A stretch of 64,000 nt of DNA from Lineus longissimus (taxonomy: Eukaryota; Nemertea; Pilidiophora; Heteronemertea; Lineidae): contig NC_088312.1 of the NCBI RefSeq assembly GCF_910592395.1, forward strand, positions 21,955,292 to 22,019,291, read 5' to 3'. Both the position numbers and the translations under genes were made by a program. The notes below the pieces were generated by a model. The model was not told the DNA's origin. It made no database searches and worked only from the letters and a program-made list of their open reading frames with translations. This document shows, piece by piece, positions 1 to 15,600 of this stretch (the first letter of the stretch is position 1; each line of letters starts with the position of its first letter).

Positions 1-194
1 TATGAGAGATATTGCCCCAAGCATAAACAAACACAACTGACTCACAAATCTCGATCTTATTCCTTCAAATGGGGTGATTCCTTGAGACCTGAGAAGTCAG
101 CACACTCAGAATCTTAAGACCACCGTCCTACTAAGATGGAATCACCTACAATACAATGCCCCTTTCTGAAGAATGAAATGGGGTCCATCACTCA

Positions 195-2554
<2,360 letters not shown>

Positions 2555-4073
2555 TGTGATGTTATAAGAACTGAATCTCTCAAACTACAGATGGATTGCA
2601 TTGCGGCATAGGACCTTTGCATTGACAGACAATTCGATTTGAACACAGACAGGGTGCGTTCCTACTGCAAGCATCGACAGTAGTTTGATAGTTTGAGTTG
2701 CCACGCCCACTTTGTTGGAGAACAAATCGAAACCAAAGACGATGTCTCTGGACTATGCAAAAGCAAGTGTGGCTCATATGGCAAGGTTTATGGATACCCG
2801 ATCAATGTCTGCCACAAAATTTCCACATTACTTTCGTTTCCCCTCTAAATATGGTTTAATTTAGAACTTTCTTAGTGTTTCAGGAGACGGAAAGTCAAAT
2901 TTGCCACCATTAAACAGTATGGCACGACAAGCCGGCAATAATCAGCAAATTAGAAGTAGAGAGGCTGCGCAAAGCTTACGTTTCGCTTTACGTTTTGTGA
3001 ACAGGTACTCCGATGGGAGTTGTGTCTCTTGTTGGAGTTGAGTTTGATCCCATCCGCAGTTCGAAAACGAAACGTAAAAATGCCCCCTCCCACCATCCGC
3101 TTTAGAAATAAAGATCGGCAGATGTAGAACTTGCCTGGATTGGGTGACCAGTTGCAGATTCCAAAGCGTGAGATCTTTTGGATGAAAGAAACAATGTGAG
3201 AGGAGGAAAGGGATCAGTCGATATTAGGCTCCCGATGCATCCCGATTTCGTCATCACTTAAAAATTTAGGAGGAGGGGCGGTCTAGTTACCACTCTAAGA
3301 CCAGGTTAACAGATTAGTAATTTTCGTCGTGACGCAACAGTACGTCATGTACATTTCTATTTGCAATACACTCAGCGCCTCCACCAACAAATTTTGGTTT
3401 GAATGGTGCGCCATAAAGTTCTTTTGCTAAGGATTGTGGGATTTCATTGGCGCCGTATTTACAATTTAACGCAAAAATTGTCACAAAACAAAATGAAACA
3501 AGTTGAATAAAGCAACGTAGGGTCGTTGGATTTTGATATCGCGGTTCTCCCCGCTTATAACACATCTATTTTAAGGTAGTTAACGTAAAACTGTACGATT
3601 TTCTTAAGTGGTCTTTGAGATTGCAGTGATTTAAAGTTGTGCTGAAAGTTTTTGTATTGTTCCTGTACATTTGTGTATATTGCTATACAGTGTACATTAT
3701 GTACAGAGATTTGGTGTGTATTTGGCCAGGCCCAGGGTAATGATTGACAGCTGCGGCTTCCTTTCATTAGTTTTGTTCACTGGAACTAAAAGCATGATAG
3801 GTTTTCATCCCATACCAGTTGTCACCTCACACCCTACTGACCAAGTGTAAAACATTAGGACTGGCAAAAACTTTACATGTAGGCCTACTCGCCCCTTTCT
3901 GTGAAGACATTTCTGTACCCTCCATTTTTTTGTGTTGATCCCTGCTCTGACTCTGAGCTGGGCTCTTTCTTGGCAGATTACTGAAAGACTGTCGTTTTGA
4001 ATTTCTGACAGCCAAGTTGAAACATTTTTTATCTCTGTTCTAACAATTTCACTATTTGATCAACAATTTTCAG
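2555..4073. promoter_or_regulatory. Divergent promoter region between POLQ and CHAF1B
   Basis: About 1.5 kb separates the two start codons of head-to-head genes, so both core promoters and 5' UTRs must lie here. The CHAF1B start codon directly follows a splice acceptor (ttttcag at 4067-4073), so at least one non-coding first exon lies upstream. A TTGGCGCC octamer resembling an E2F site overlaps an inverted CCAAT box at about 3446-3454. That is a motif match only; no transcription start can be placed from sequence. Confidence 0.5.
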
Positions 4074-7000
4074 ATGAAACTGTGCACACCAGAAATATCT
4101 TGGCACAACAGAGACCCTATCTTCAGCGTAGATTTCCAAAAATATGATGGAAAGATTCAACGGATGGTGACATCGGGAACAGACAAAAACATACGGGTAA
4201 GGGATGAGTTAATGGTACCATACTTTCATCTCTTTTCTAGTCCTCCGATGGAATGAGAATTGTCATGTCAAAACTTCATCATGTACATTGTACATGTACT
4301 ACGTTTCTAATAACCTTTAACCCCTGCCATCTTTTACCCACCCTCAATCAAAGGCTCTGGTTATTTCAGATATGGCAAGTCAGTATCACAGATGAGGGCA
4401 AAACGAAAATAGAATTTTTATCGACACTCATCAGGCATACAAGGGGAGTGAATGTGGTGAGATTCTCACCTAATGGTAAGTGGGAACATAGTAAATCATA
4501 ATAGGATGTTCATTTCAATTATGTAGATGTACGACTAAATCACCAGTGGCTGTTTTATAAAAAAGATGTTGTTGTTGATGTTGATGTTAATGTTGATGTT
4601 AATGTTGGTTATTATTGTTCCTTAAAGTCAAATATTGGATGAAATGCAAATTCCCTTTGCCATTATATTGAATGAATATTTGAAGGAGCATGGCACTCTG
4701 CTAATCTATTCACAGTAGCATCTTGTCATTTCTTTCAGTCTCATCCTAAAGTGTACCTTTGTCCTTTTCAGGTGAAGTTTTGGCATCTGGGGGTGATGGT
4801 GAGTGAGATTGAGAATGAGCAGTATTTGTTTTCAGCACAAAAAATTACAAGATAATTTTGACAGGTTTCATTGTTTCGTTTTCTTTCTAGCTGACTTTCT
4901 GCGGTTTGCTGTTTTGATGAAAACAACTGACACTGAGAACTGGAAGTCCCTTTTCCTGGTGTTAGTTACGTTGTTCAATCAAATCGTTTTGAAAATAGCA
5001 GGCTCTATGACACACATTAGTGATTAGTTAGAAAGACAGGTTGTATGATCTCTTTCTCTTGTTATTCATGCAGCGTATTTATAATCATATTTCACATAAA
5101 AATAACTCAGTTGTTTGATTGTCTAGATTGCGCAATCTTGTTATGGAAGCTGAGTGATGCAACAGCGCCACCTAATGGGATGTTCGGAGAGGAGGAAGAC
5201 GACAATAAGGAAACATGGAACGTGACAAAAACTCTGAGGTTGGTTGTGTATGATGTCATCTTGATCAGACTTTTGTTTGGAGAAAAAAATGCATCCATCA
5301 TAATATTCAAACCAAATATTGCACCTGTTTTATATGGAATAAGTTTTCCATGAAAAATCTTAGGCAAAATCACGTACCTCATCTCATGCCTAGTTTCACT
5401 AAAAACTTCCTCACCATTGCAGGGGTCACATAGAGGACATCTATGATCTGTGTTGGTCACCTTCGGGGAAGTATATGATAACGGGCTCGGTTGACAATAG
5501 TGCTATTTTATGGGATGTACACAAAGGTAGGTCGAATCTCTTGATTGTTTCTGTTCAATGTTGCAGTGGCTTTTAACTTTACGTTGTAACTTCTGAAAGA
5601 CGTCGAAAACGCCCCTATAAATTGTAACTGTGTCATTGGCTTTGTGGTTTTTAGTAAATTTTTGGGCATCAGCTCTAACATGAAAAGTACCGTTTCTTTA
5701 TTTCAGGGAAAAGTATGGCAATACTGAAGGAACATGGAAGTTTCGTTCAGGGCGTTGCTTGGGATCCGTTAGGGAAATATGTTGCTACTTTAAGCTGTGA
5801 TAGGTATGGAATTCAGTTTCTTTAAGGTGCACTAAACCTCATTCATTACAGTGGTCAATTTCTAGATTTTAAGCTAAATTGCCAATACCAGCTTCTGATG
5901 ATCCAGGATGCCCCTGTGAAGACTTGCTTTAATCACCGGTACCCAGTACATTGCTAGCAAAATTGATTACTTTTCAATCAGTTGTATTGTACCTGTTCAT
6001 TGAAAGAGTTTGATCCGTTTCAGATGTTGTCGGATATTCAATATAGCCTCCAATCAATGCGTGCACAGAATCAGCAAGATGTCTCTGCCATCCAGTCCAG
6101 TTGGTGAAGACGGCAAAGTCAAACAGTTTCGAATGTTCCACGACGATACGATGCGGTCGTTTTTCCGACGGCTGGAGTTTTCGCCAGACGGTCAGTTGTT
6201 GATTGCGCCTGCTGGGTGTTTGGAAGATGGAGACCAGATCAAAAATACTACCTACATCTTTGCAAGAGGAGCTTTTTCAAAGTAAGAGGGAGGGTTATAT
6301 TTCTTGTTTCATTTAGCCTTGTTCAATACTTGAGGGAGTCAAATAATATTTCATCTACTTAAAACAGTTTCATAACGACATCCTCTCCGCTTATAAAGAT
6401 GATTTGATTTTTAAAGAGGCTATTCCGTTACTTTCTGTAATCTGTAGCTCATAACAGCTGTATTTTGCACTTTTGTTTGCATCATTTATCATCTTTATTT
6501 TCAGACCGGCAGTTTACTTACCCGGCTCGCCTAAAGCAACCCTTGTTGTTAGATGTTGTCCTGTTTTGTTTGAATTACGGAAAGTGCCAAGAAAAAATAA
6601 AATTGGTAATTGCCCAAACCAGGATGATAAAATGTCGTCCTACCCACGTTGATAAACTTTTCTTAATGGGAGCTGTGTAGGAGCACCTTGAACACTGGAA
6701 CACATCATGTTTGGTCTCAGAAGAGGAATTTCTAGGGTGTCTAGAGACCCTTGCTCTTTTTTGATACGGCCTTCTGTATATTCACCATCTTTGAGTTGCT
6801 AGAATTCCTCCCCTGTCGTCGTCATCACTTTGGTGTCCTGGCCGAAATTTGGTCCTTTACCTTGAAAGAATTGTCATTTTGGGGGAAAATAGTCTTGTTT
6901 TAGTGGGCTGCTGAACTAATTGGGGGTAATCATCTTTTCCAGAATCCGAGGAAGGACCTCCTACTGATAATGAGAATCTGAAGGAATGGGAGAAATATGA

Positions 7001-9446
7001 AACCATGTTTTGGTGAGTTCATAATATTTTTTGTTCCTAAGAGGGATGGTGTTTGGTGGTCAAAAAGGAGGAAGATGCTTAGGCTTGAGCCTACGCCTAA
7101 AGAGGAGAGTCAGCTAGGTAATATTGACCTGGGGGATTTGCATATTTGTAAGTAATGGGGCTCTTGGAGTATATCAGTTATCTGCACTGGCTGAAAGAAC
7201 CATCTTAATTCAAATTCACATGAGAAAGTGCTCTGAGCAAAAATCATCAGTCTCGGCCACTAAAACATGCTGGCAGTCCCTTGGGCAGACGAAGAGAGGT
7301 CCAGTATGGAATGAATTTCCCTGCCCAATTATCTACATAACTCCTCTTCTTATTCTTGCTTTCAGTCTGCCATACCGGATAGTATTTGCTGTTGCCACTG
7401 AAGACTCAGTCCTCCTCTACGATACGCAGCAAATGGTCCCCTTCGCATACATTGGAAACATTCATTACCACCAGCTCAGTGACTTAACATGGTGAGTTCT
7501 GTTTTAGGAACTCGTCACGTTTTCTGCACAAAATATGCGGAAAACTATCTTGGACCATGATAACTTTGTTCTGTCGAATCCAACACAGCATAGCACCACC
7601 GAAACTGCTGCTCCAAAACAACTTGTGTGAGAAGCTCATTTCACTTTCCTTATCACTCGATGCCAAGAAATTTCATGCCAAAGTGACTTTGATTATGAAG
7701 CTATCAATACTTTTATGATCATTTTGTAGGTCATCTGACGGTAGGCTCCTCGGCATAGCATCAACTGATGGCTACTGTTCCATTGTTCAGTTTGACGAGG
7801 GTGAAATTGGCATTCCTACGGAGCAGAAGATCACTGACTTCAACAAGAATGAAACTGAGGTGAGGTGAGGGTGTGGCTGTGAGAAAAATGCCTTGTAGCT
7901 TTGCTATCTGTCAGTTCCCTTTCTTATGTATTCAGATCCATGTAGATTTGATTGATTTTTGAAACCCTGAGGCCGTGGAAAAGTTACCCTACATACTTAC
8001 TCAGACAATTATCTTTTGCTAGATTGAGAAAGACATGACCAAATTGATAGATTCCTCTGACCAGAGCTCATCTCCCCCCAATCTAAATACAAGGTAGGTC
8101 CCCAATCCATTTGGGTTTTGTTCAGAATGATATTTATAAGACTATAGAGTTGAAGCTTTCCTTTCTGAGCAGAGATATGATTGCACATTTAAGATTAACC
8201 CTGGTACCTGTCACCTCTAACTGGTCAAACTTCTCATGTAATTAAGGAAGGTTTTCCCCTTACATTGTAGATGTCCTTGGGGGCTCTTGTCTCCTACATC
8301 TAGGCTTCATGTCATGCACTGCTTACAGTGTTCTAGTTCATGTTCAGCCTCGAATCAGTATTTTAGTGCACAATCTTCTTTTATGCAGTCTGGCAAAGAA
8401 ATTAGACGAGACCCCACCTATGGAAAAGTCAACAAAGGTTAACAGTAACACATCTAATACAGATTCCCAGCCAAACACATCAGAGAAGACAAAAGCCAAG
8501 AAGCGAATACAGCTGATATCCTTATCAGTCGATGAGTCTTCAAAACTAGGCCCCTCAAAATCTGCAGGTAAAAATTGAATTCATTGACTTTGTCATAGGG
8601 TTGCTGCTTGTGTTCTTTGCTAGACAGAAATCTTGGTTCTGTACACTAGCAGGGTCTTCATTGGCATGGTCAAGCACAGAGGAGGACCAAATTTGAGGTT
8701 CATGCAGGGAATGTGCTGGTTTCTGAATATGAACTTTGAAATGACTGACTCTTGACTTTGACAAACTTTCACCGTCTGCTCTAACTTCAATAACACATTA
8801 CAGGTGACTCGACTAAGACTGAACGTACCATAGCTGATGAAGGGAAACAAAAGAGAAGAATCAATTTCACAACTTTAACCAGTAAGCAACCCGAAACATC
8901 CAAGATTGTTACCATTGATCTGACATCGGACAGAATCGAGGCGATCCCAGCTGCTGTTAGGAAGGAGAATTCTCCTGGACAAGCGATGGATGAGGCTGAT
9001 GGGCAGTCATCGCAGTCAACTGAAGGACAGTCGTCAAAATCCAAGGTAAATCCATTCAGAAAGCTTCATTCTTGCGATTGCATTGTGAATTCCATATCAT
9101 TCGATGAGCAATCTGCTGCTGACGGTATATGGCCCTGAACACAATAAGGCTATCATGCTAAAAAAAAGTGGAATACACCATATAACAAACTAACTTTTTA
9201 GTTTACCTTTAATTACTTGAGTAGGTTTGTCTTTGATTTCAGACTGTAACTGTTGGAGATGACTCGAGCCAGGACCTCTGTCTTATGATGGAAATGTCCG
9301 AAGATGAAAACAGTATCGACACATCGGAAAAGTTCTCCCAAGGCAGCAATAAAAGTGACGTATCGGACCTGATGGAGCATTGTAAAGGAGATGGGGCCAA
9401 GGCAAGCAGAAGAGTTCAAGTCACAACGTTATGTTTGAAAAAATGA
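4074..9446 (+). CDS. CHAF1B: Chromatin assembly factor 1 subunit B (p60), WD40 protein
   Basis: Fifteen coding exons with consistent phases total 1950 bp (649 aa plus stop): 4074-4196, 4370-4475, 4772-4798, 5127-5238, 5423-5526, 5707-5803, 6024-6281, 6505-6605, 6943-7012, 7366-7491, 7730-7859, 8023-8093, 8389-8567, 8804-9045, 9243-9446. The N-terminal 400 or so residues form the WD40 propeller, with p60-diagnostic stretches such as [25 protein letters not shown] and [11 protein letters not shown]. The tail is polar and has two B-domain-like motifs, KKRIQLISL (479-487) and KRRINFTTL (518-526); in known p60 this type of motif binds the histone chaperone ASF1. CAF-1 deposits H3-H4 behind replication forks. 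Human p60 has 559 aa; the extra length is in the tail. The third exon is only 27 bp. It is divergent from POLQ. Confidence 0.93.
4567..4610. repeat. Short GATGTT/AATGTT microsatellite in a CHAF1B intron
   Basis: An imperfect run of GTT, GATGTT and AATGTT units lies in the intron between coding exons 2 and 3 of CHAF1B. No functional sign is seen. Confidence 0.6.
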
Positions 9447-9896
9447 GGAGAGTGTTTCAGGCTGTATCCTATGGCATCAGATACTCTATTTTATGAAGAC
9501 AGTTTCGAACATTTTCATGGCCAGCTGAGTATGGCTAATTCATAGAGAACCACAGTTAATTTTGCATATCATTCATGTATATCAGACTTGCATTAACCAG
9601 ATCCTAGCAGATAAAGTACTAGCCTTTCCAAGTTGAAGTTCCCGCCCAGTTGGTGATGTGTAGAATAGATTTCATGAATAATGTGCAAAAGTGCTGGTCA
9701 GATTCTGATATACGTAGCGGTCGGGATATTTGATTTCAACCTGGGTCCAGCTGCAAGTCACTTCGTAACTCCCGACCGGCTCATCACAGTATAAGGAAAT
9801 AAGGATTCAAGAGTTCCACTGATAGGCTCCGTGACACAAGGCACCCCTAATTCCATTTTGTAAATATTCAAGTTCATGCATGAAGTTTGTGTCTAT

Positions 9897-9902
9897 AATA
9901 AA
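9897..9902 (+). terminator. Candidate CHAF1B poly(A) signal
   Basis: A canonical AATAAA lies about 450 bp after the CHAF1B stop codon; a second AATAAA is at 10065-10070. Either could end the transcript. No cDNA evidence is available here. Confidence 0.5.
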
Positions 9903-12202
9903 CTGAGAGGAATGAATTGCTAACTTGTATTTCTTCAGCATGGTACACGTTATGCATGTGATCCTGTCATGATTTTCGTGTCCTTGACGAATGATATTGG
10001 AAGAAATGATTTTTCTTGTTTTACTGATGCATTTGATTTGTACAGAATGATTAGGTCAGACACGAATAAAAAGATTCATTAGAAAATTGGTTTTGGATTA
10101 CATTTTTGTTTCGTACAGCCAACAGCTACATGCACCAGTTGGCAATGGGCAGATGCTCCGAGTAGCCTACATGTATTTGTCAAAGCTTTTGAAGTGAGAC
10201 GCAGCACCTGCTATGGAGATGAAGACAACCTGACATAGACTGCTGCCATTGAGGACAGGAAACTGTAGCTGTTAGTAGTTTAGACACAAGCAGCTCAATC
10301 GAGACAAACGGCACCTGCTATGGAGATGAAGACAACCTGACATAGACTGCTGCCATTGAGGACAGGAAACTGTAGCTGTTGGTAGTGTAGACACAAGCAG
10401 CTCAATCTAGACAAAACAAGCAATTGTGATTCTTGGCAAAAAGTATTGAGCAGTTGCTACAGTACGTCTCATTTTAACCTACCCGCAATAACTGGTAAAT
10501 AAACACTTGTGACACAGTTCAAAATGACAGGATAGTTTTTTCGTGTAATTTTATAGGCTATGCGATAAGTGCGCCTGAGTTACGCCAGTAAAAACCGTAT
10601 AAAATAACATGATATATTTTCCGTCCATCGACATTTTAGTAGGCCACCAGTGTTGCTGATAACGATAAAGTGCAAGTAGGCCTTTGTCCTTTTTCAACAT
10701 GCACTCAGCGCTGTATACACGAAACGGCACGTGCCATTCCCTACTACCAGACATCCTGAGGAAATCAGGGGCTTCTCGGCCCCTTCACACAAAGTCTATT
10801 CATCGCTAAAAAATTGTCATAACATAGGCCTACTATTGCAGTTGCACATCCCAGTTAGAAGGGACACGCAGATGCGCTTCTAGGCCTACCGATAGATCTT
10901 TTGGGCTGATGGAGCAACTCTTTAACCTTTAAAAGCACTACGTATCCCTTCTGACCAATCTTGGTAAGCCAAATGCACTTGTATGGAAATAAAGAAGCCT
11001 GAAAAATTATATTTATTTCATTCTTTCTGCAGTAAAATCACACAAGACATCAAAAAACACAATTGCGCATTGAACCTACAAAAATTTTCATACTCTGAGG
11101 TTTCAGAGGGACATCTTAGTTCATTTCGAGCGTTCTGCAAAATTCAGTAAGCCTTCATTCAACACTACAATGTACCATATGCAGGCTATTTTTAGTAGCG
11201 CCGACACTGGTTTCGTTGGTTTCAGAACAGGTTTATTTCACTCAATATTCATTCAAACTCTTTGTCAAAGCTATCATAGTGAAGCTTTAGGCCTTTGCTT
11301 TTCAACTTTATTGAACAAATAGCCAGACAAAACTTAGTTTTTCAAGAAATAATGTAGTTTCTGTTGCCACAGTCCCAAGTAAAATCGGGCACTGACGATC
11401 TTTTTGGCGGGAAGAATTTCTTGCGGCGCTGCCACGTGGCGCAGCTGGGTTTTTGTTGAAATTAAGTAAATTTGTGGCATTATAATGAACTATACAGCAC
11501 ATAATTGGTGTCTTTAGAAAGGGAATTTCATCAGCAATTCAATCAAATAGAAAATGAGGCAATTCTAATTATGTGGAACACAGTAACACCCAAGGAAGGA
11601 CATCGTCAATGAAATCTAAATCATCTCAAGTCGGCATTCTGTAGGCATGGCGTAGCGCCACGGCAAGACGCTCCAGAAGATTCCTGCAACCTATTCCCTC
11701 TGAAATCATGTTGTAAACATGCTCATATTCCGTTTTGGTAGTAACAGAGTAAAGCTAGTCCATAATGCCTTACGTGCGTCGTCTGCTATATCCTCCCCAC
11801 GAAGAGGGCGGCCCGATGATAACCTGAAGTCAGTGAAGATGTAGTGATTTTGAGTGGAAGCAGCATCTTTTTAGCAAAAAAATTGAAGAAAAAAAAAAAA
11901 ATCCGATGCGGGCGCTGATGCTAAACCGGTATTTTATTTTGTGTGGCCTTAATGCGTGTCCCATGACGTATAGATTACTTTTAATAGGCCTAATGTACAT
12001 GTACTGCCAAACAAAAAGTAAGGAAACTAAAGGCTTCATTAAACAGCTAAATGTCTCAGAGTTGCCCGGCAGCTGAGAACACCCCCCCCCCCCTCCGCAT
12101 CCTGCGCAGTGTTTATCCCGCCCCTTTTCGTATACCGCGCTAACCACTGCCAACGGACTTTGGCACTGCCCTGCCCATAGATGGATACCTTTGTTTACAA
12201 AA
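9903..12202. other. Intergenic stretch without a supported gene
   Basis: Between the CHAF1B 3' end and the promoter of the next gene I see no exon series with consistent splice sites. It contains a two-copy direct repeat at 10204-10415 and a poly-C run near 12084. The open frames here are short and have no recognisable protein features. Confidence 0.5.
10204..10415. repeat. Two-copy tandem duplication, 107-bp unit
   Basis: Units 10204-10310 and 10311-10415 are almost identical; each begins GCACCTGCTATGG and contains the block ending in CAGCTCAAT. It is non-coding as far as can be seen. A recent local tandem duplication explains it. Confidence 0.85.
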
Positions 12203-12221
12203 TGACGTCATTCTGACGTCA
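12203..12221. promoter_or_regulatory. Pair of CRE/ATF-type palindromes upstream of the PD-(D/E)XK-like gene
   Basis: Two perfect TGACGTCA octamers (12203-12210 and 12214-12221) are separated by 3 bp, about 430 bp before the start codon at 12646. A third copy is at 12613-12620. TGACGTCA is the known binding site of CREB/ATF bZIP factors. Their use here as a promoter element is inference from position. Confidence 0.45.
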
Positions 12222-12612
12222 CGCGTAACTTAAAAGATACTTCGTTGCGTGCGCATCGTGACCCCCAACAGCAGGCGTGACACGTCGAAAGATCGGGTTT
12301 CACTAGGATACCACAAGTGAGGATACCATGAGTTTTTCGCGCCTACGTTTACATGTATCTCATGACTTGCAAAAACCTGAGTAGGACTTTGTTACAAGAA
12401 CATATTCATATCCCAGTCAAGCATCATTACGATAGCTAGAGAAATATCAACAGGAGACGGTTTTTCGCAGATTTTCTCGATGAAAAGATGCAGCGAGGAG
12501 ACCCGTATTCCCGCCCGTATTAGTCCCGTATCGACGCAGACCGCCTTTTGGCTGCAGCTTTTTCTCAATGGAACACGTGGTTTGCGCGCGCTGCGTATTT
12601 TACAGATTTTCG

Positions 12613-12620
12613 TGACGTCA
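12613..12620. promoter_or_regulatory. CRE/ATF-type palindrome just before the start codon
   Basis: A perfect TGACGTCA lies 25 bp before the ATG at 12646, probably in the 5' UTR or core promoter. Its role is inferred from motif and position only. Confidence 0.4.
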
Positions 12621-12645
12621 TCAGATATCCAAAGCCATAGCTATA

Positions 12646-15600
12646 ATGGCGGCTGGTGCTGGACATGCTGGAAGCAGGATCCAAACAAAGAACAAAACTC
12701 ATGAATCTTTCGAATTATACGGTGATTCTGAAAGTAGCCAGGAGATAGATATTCCATCCGGGGCATGTTTTTGGGAATTTTCTCATGCAAAACGGGTTGG
12801 TGTATGTTTTAAACTAGCCGATCCCGATGGCGATGGCAGTGTGAGTGTGACTCTGACTGGTGGGGCCACTGGCACTGGACTGACTGGTAAGATAAGATAA
12901 GATAAGATAAGATAAGATAAACTTTATTTTCATCGGTATGAGATAAAATTACAAACAAACATGAGCTCCAAAGCTCTTGGACCGATATCAAACAAAGACA
13001 CGAGTAAAACACAACAAAGGTAGAGATGCCAACAGTTTGGCTTGACTGCAGGATCCCTTACAAAATATTTTTATGTCAAGGGTTAGGGTTAGGGTTAGGC
13101 CTAGGGTTAGGGTTAGGGTTAGGGTTATACTTTTTGTAAGGGATCTTGCAGTAGTGCCCTAGATTATTACATGCACATTGCACATTTGCATTTTTTGCCA
13201 TTCCATTTTCCTATAATCTTTTTGAAATATTTGAAATTTTCACTGGTTTGGATGCATCTTGGCAAATCATTGGTGGTGCAGCATCCATGGCATTGGCATT
13301 GCAGACTCGGACTGCAGCCAGCGATGTCGTCGGTGATCTAGATCAGACAGGGCGACATACAGGTACTTCTGCTTCATGACTTCTTCATCACATGGAGGTA
13401 TTATAAAAGAAAGGCACAACATCGGCATCGCTCAGAGCCACTAGCCTAATCCCCCTATAGTACAGGCCTAATCACTTCTATTCTATTGTTTCGCCTTTGG
13501 CTTTGTTTTAGGGTTGGTTAGGCCATGGAGGTATTATAAAGATGTTGATATCTGGCCATGGAGGTATCTTTATACAGTAGAACTCGCGTAAGTCGGCACC
13601 CTCGGGACTTAGATTTTGATGACGACTTACAGGTAGGTATGACGAGTTGTACGCACATTTTTAATGAAATTAACGTTAGATGAAGTTGGGACTTTCTGGC
13701 GGGTGCCGCCGACTTATGCACAGTGACGGGTTATACGATGCCGACTTACATGAGTTCTACTGTAATACCTCCGCGGCTAGGCCTTTAGGCACTGCCATTT
13801 CATTCATTTTGGCTAGAGCTTTAAATCTTGGAACAACGAGAACTCATTCATAATTCAGTTAAATACCAATTTCAAGGCTGGTACGCCGTTCCCTGGAAAA
13901 CAAAGTACAGCATACCAACCACCCTTGAAAATGAAGTGAATTCAAATTTCAAGAATGGTAATGTATGCGGTTCTTGGTTTTCCAGGGAAAGGCGTACCAG
14001 CCTGGAAATTCACAAATTGGTATTAACTGAATTATGAATGAGTTCTAGTTGCCCGAAGATTTCAAGCTCTAGCCAAAATGGCCTGTAGCCAACCCTTAAG
14101 ATGTGTATATACGTGAAATGAAAATAATTTCTGCCATCTTGCCCCGCGGCCGCTTCCCCAGTCTCGAGTCTGCACAGTAAAATGCATGCAAATGTTCGAT
14201 TCGCCTGCAGAAAACCTTTTCTTGATGTTCCCTCGCAAGTGACAAGTATTTCCACTGGCTTATTTGGTTGTAATGTATGTTGCAGTTCACATGTAACATC
14301 CCAAAAGTGCACTAAACTCTCCCTTATCGAAGAAAATTGGCATAATAAAAATATTTTTCTAGCGGACGAGCGAAGACCAAGCGCCATTGTGCATCAGCTG
14401 CTCACGGTTATTTTGTAGATCTTGAAGTGCGCATAGTTCTTTAACCTGTAGTTAGGTGGCGCTTGAGAGAACTGTCCAGTACATTGAAACCTCATGAAAC
14501 TAGCACCGTCTAACCACTAGACATCGAACTACTGAGGTCTACCAAATAACTGCAGACAACACGTGATTGGTAATGGCGCTGAAATGTTTCGTCCGCTAAA
14601 CTTTGGTTCATCTAAAAATGTCGATTTTCTTATCAAAAATGTGTCATATTGGATAAGATTTAGGTGTACCATGTATTGGTTGATAAAAACAGGACAGAAT
14701 ATTAGGTGTAAGTACTTACAACTTGAAAGGAAACACTGGAAATTTGCAAAGTGTTGAGGAGGTGAAAAATCTCTACTCATTTTACAGTAGAAGCGGATGC
14801 GGTTTGGCGCTTCTCAAAATGACGCCTGAGAATGGTGAACTTTTTAACGCAAGACCCATATTGGCCCCCCTCGCATAGCCTAATAGTATACCATTAGTCC
14901 CCACGGTGGCGCTGAAGTCGCGGCCAGCCGTGGGCCTAATTCCGATCTCACTTATTTTCGTTACCGCGACTGAAATCTGGTCGCGCCGCGGAACAGTCTT
15001 CCGAATGAACTGATAGTTTCTGTATGTTAAACTTGCAAAAATTGCTAATTTACAATAATTTACACGCAAAAGCGCCGAAATTCTACATTTCTTCCTGGAT
15101 AATTCTAATAGTGACCATTCTCCCGTGAAAGATACTTGCTAACGTCACACAAAAATGGGAAAAAAATCGGGGGTCAACCATTTAACTTTTGAGATATATT
15201 GAATTTGCACGAATCGGCAAAAAACGCATCAACTAGCACTTGACGTCATTTCAACACACATCCGACGCACATCCCAAGTTCAGTGTACACATACATCGGC
15301 ATCAGCAGTCAAATTAGTAGTTTCGTGTTATGAGCCTACTGGGCAGCGCTCCAGGATTCAGAAACTCCCAATAACATGCCAATGCCAAAACAATTGCTCA
15401 ATCAACACTGGCATACACCGGAGAGCAAGGAATCAACAATTTCTTAGGAACTATCGTGCTGGGGGGACACCTCGCATGAATATGTCGAAACTCCCTAATG
15501 ATACCTTAGGTTTTGAGTTAAAGATCAATAAAAACCAAACTTCAAATCAATCCAACCAGTAGTTTGCCCTTCAGAGCCCCAAACGATGCAAGCATAAAAT

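Noticed and set aside
12084-12100. Poly-C run as a regulatory G-quadruplex
   Set aside because: It is a single homopolymer run without the separate G tracts usually needed.
14190-14205. GTTCGATTC resembling a tRNA B box
   Set aside because: No matching A box or cloverleaf arms fit around it.
14010-14387. 125-codon minus-strand frame
   Set aside because: It partly translates the foldback element and has no recognisable domain.
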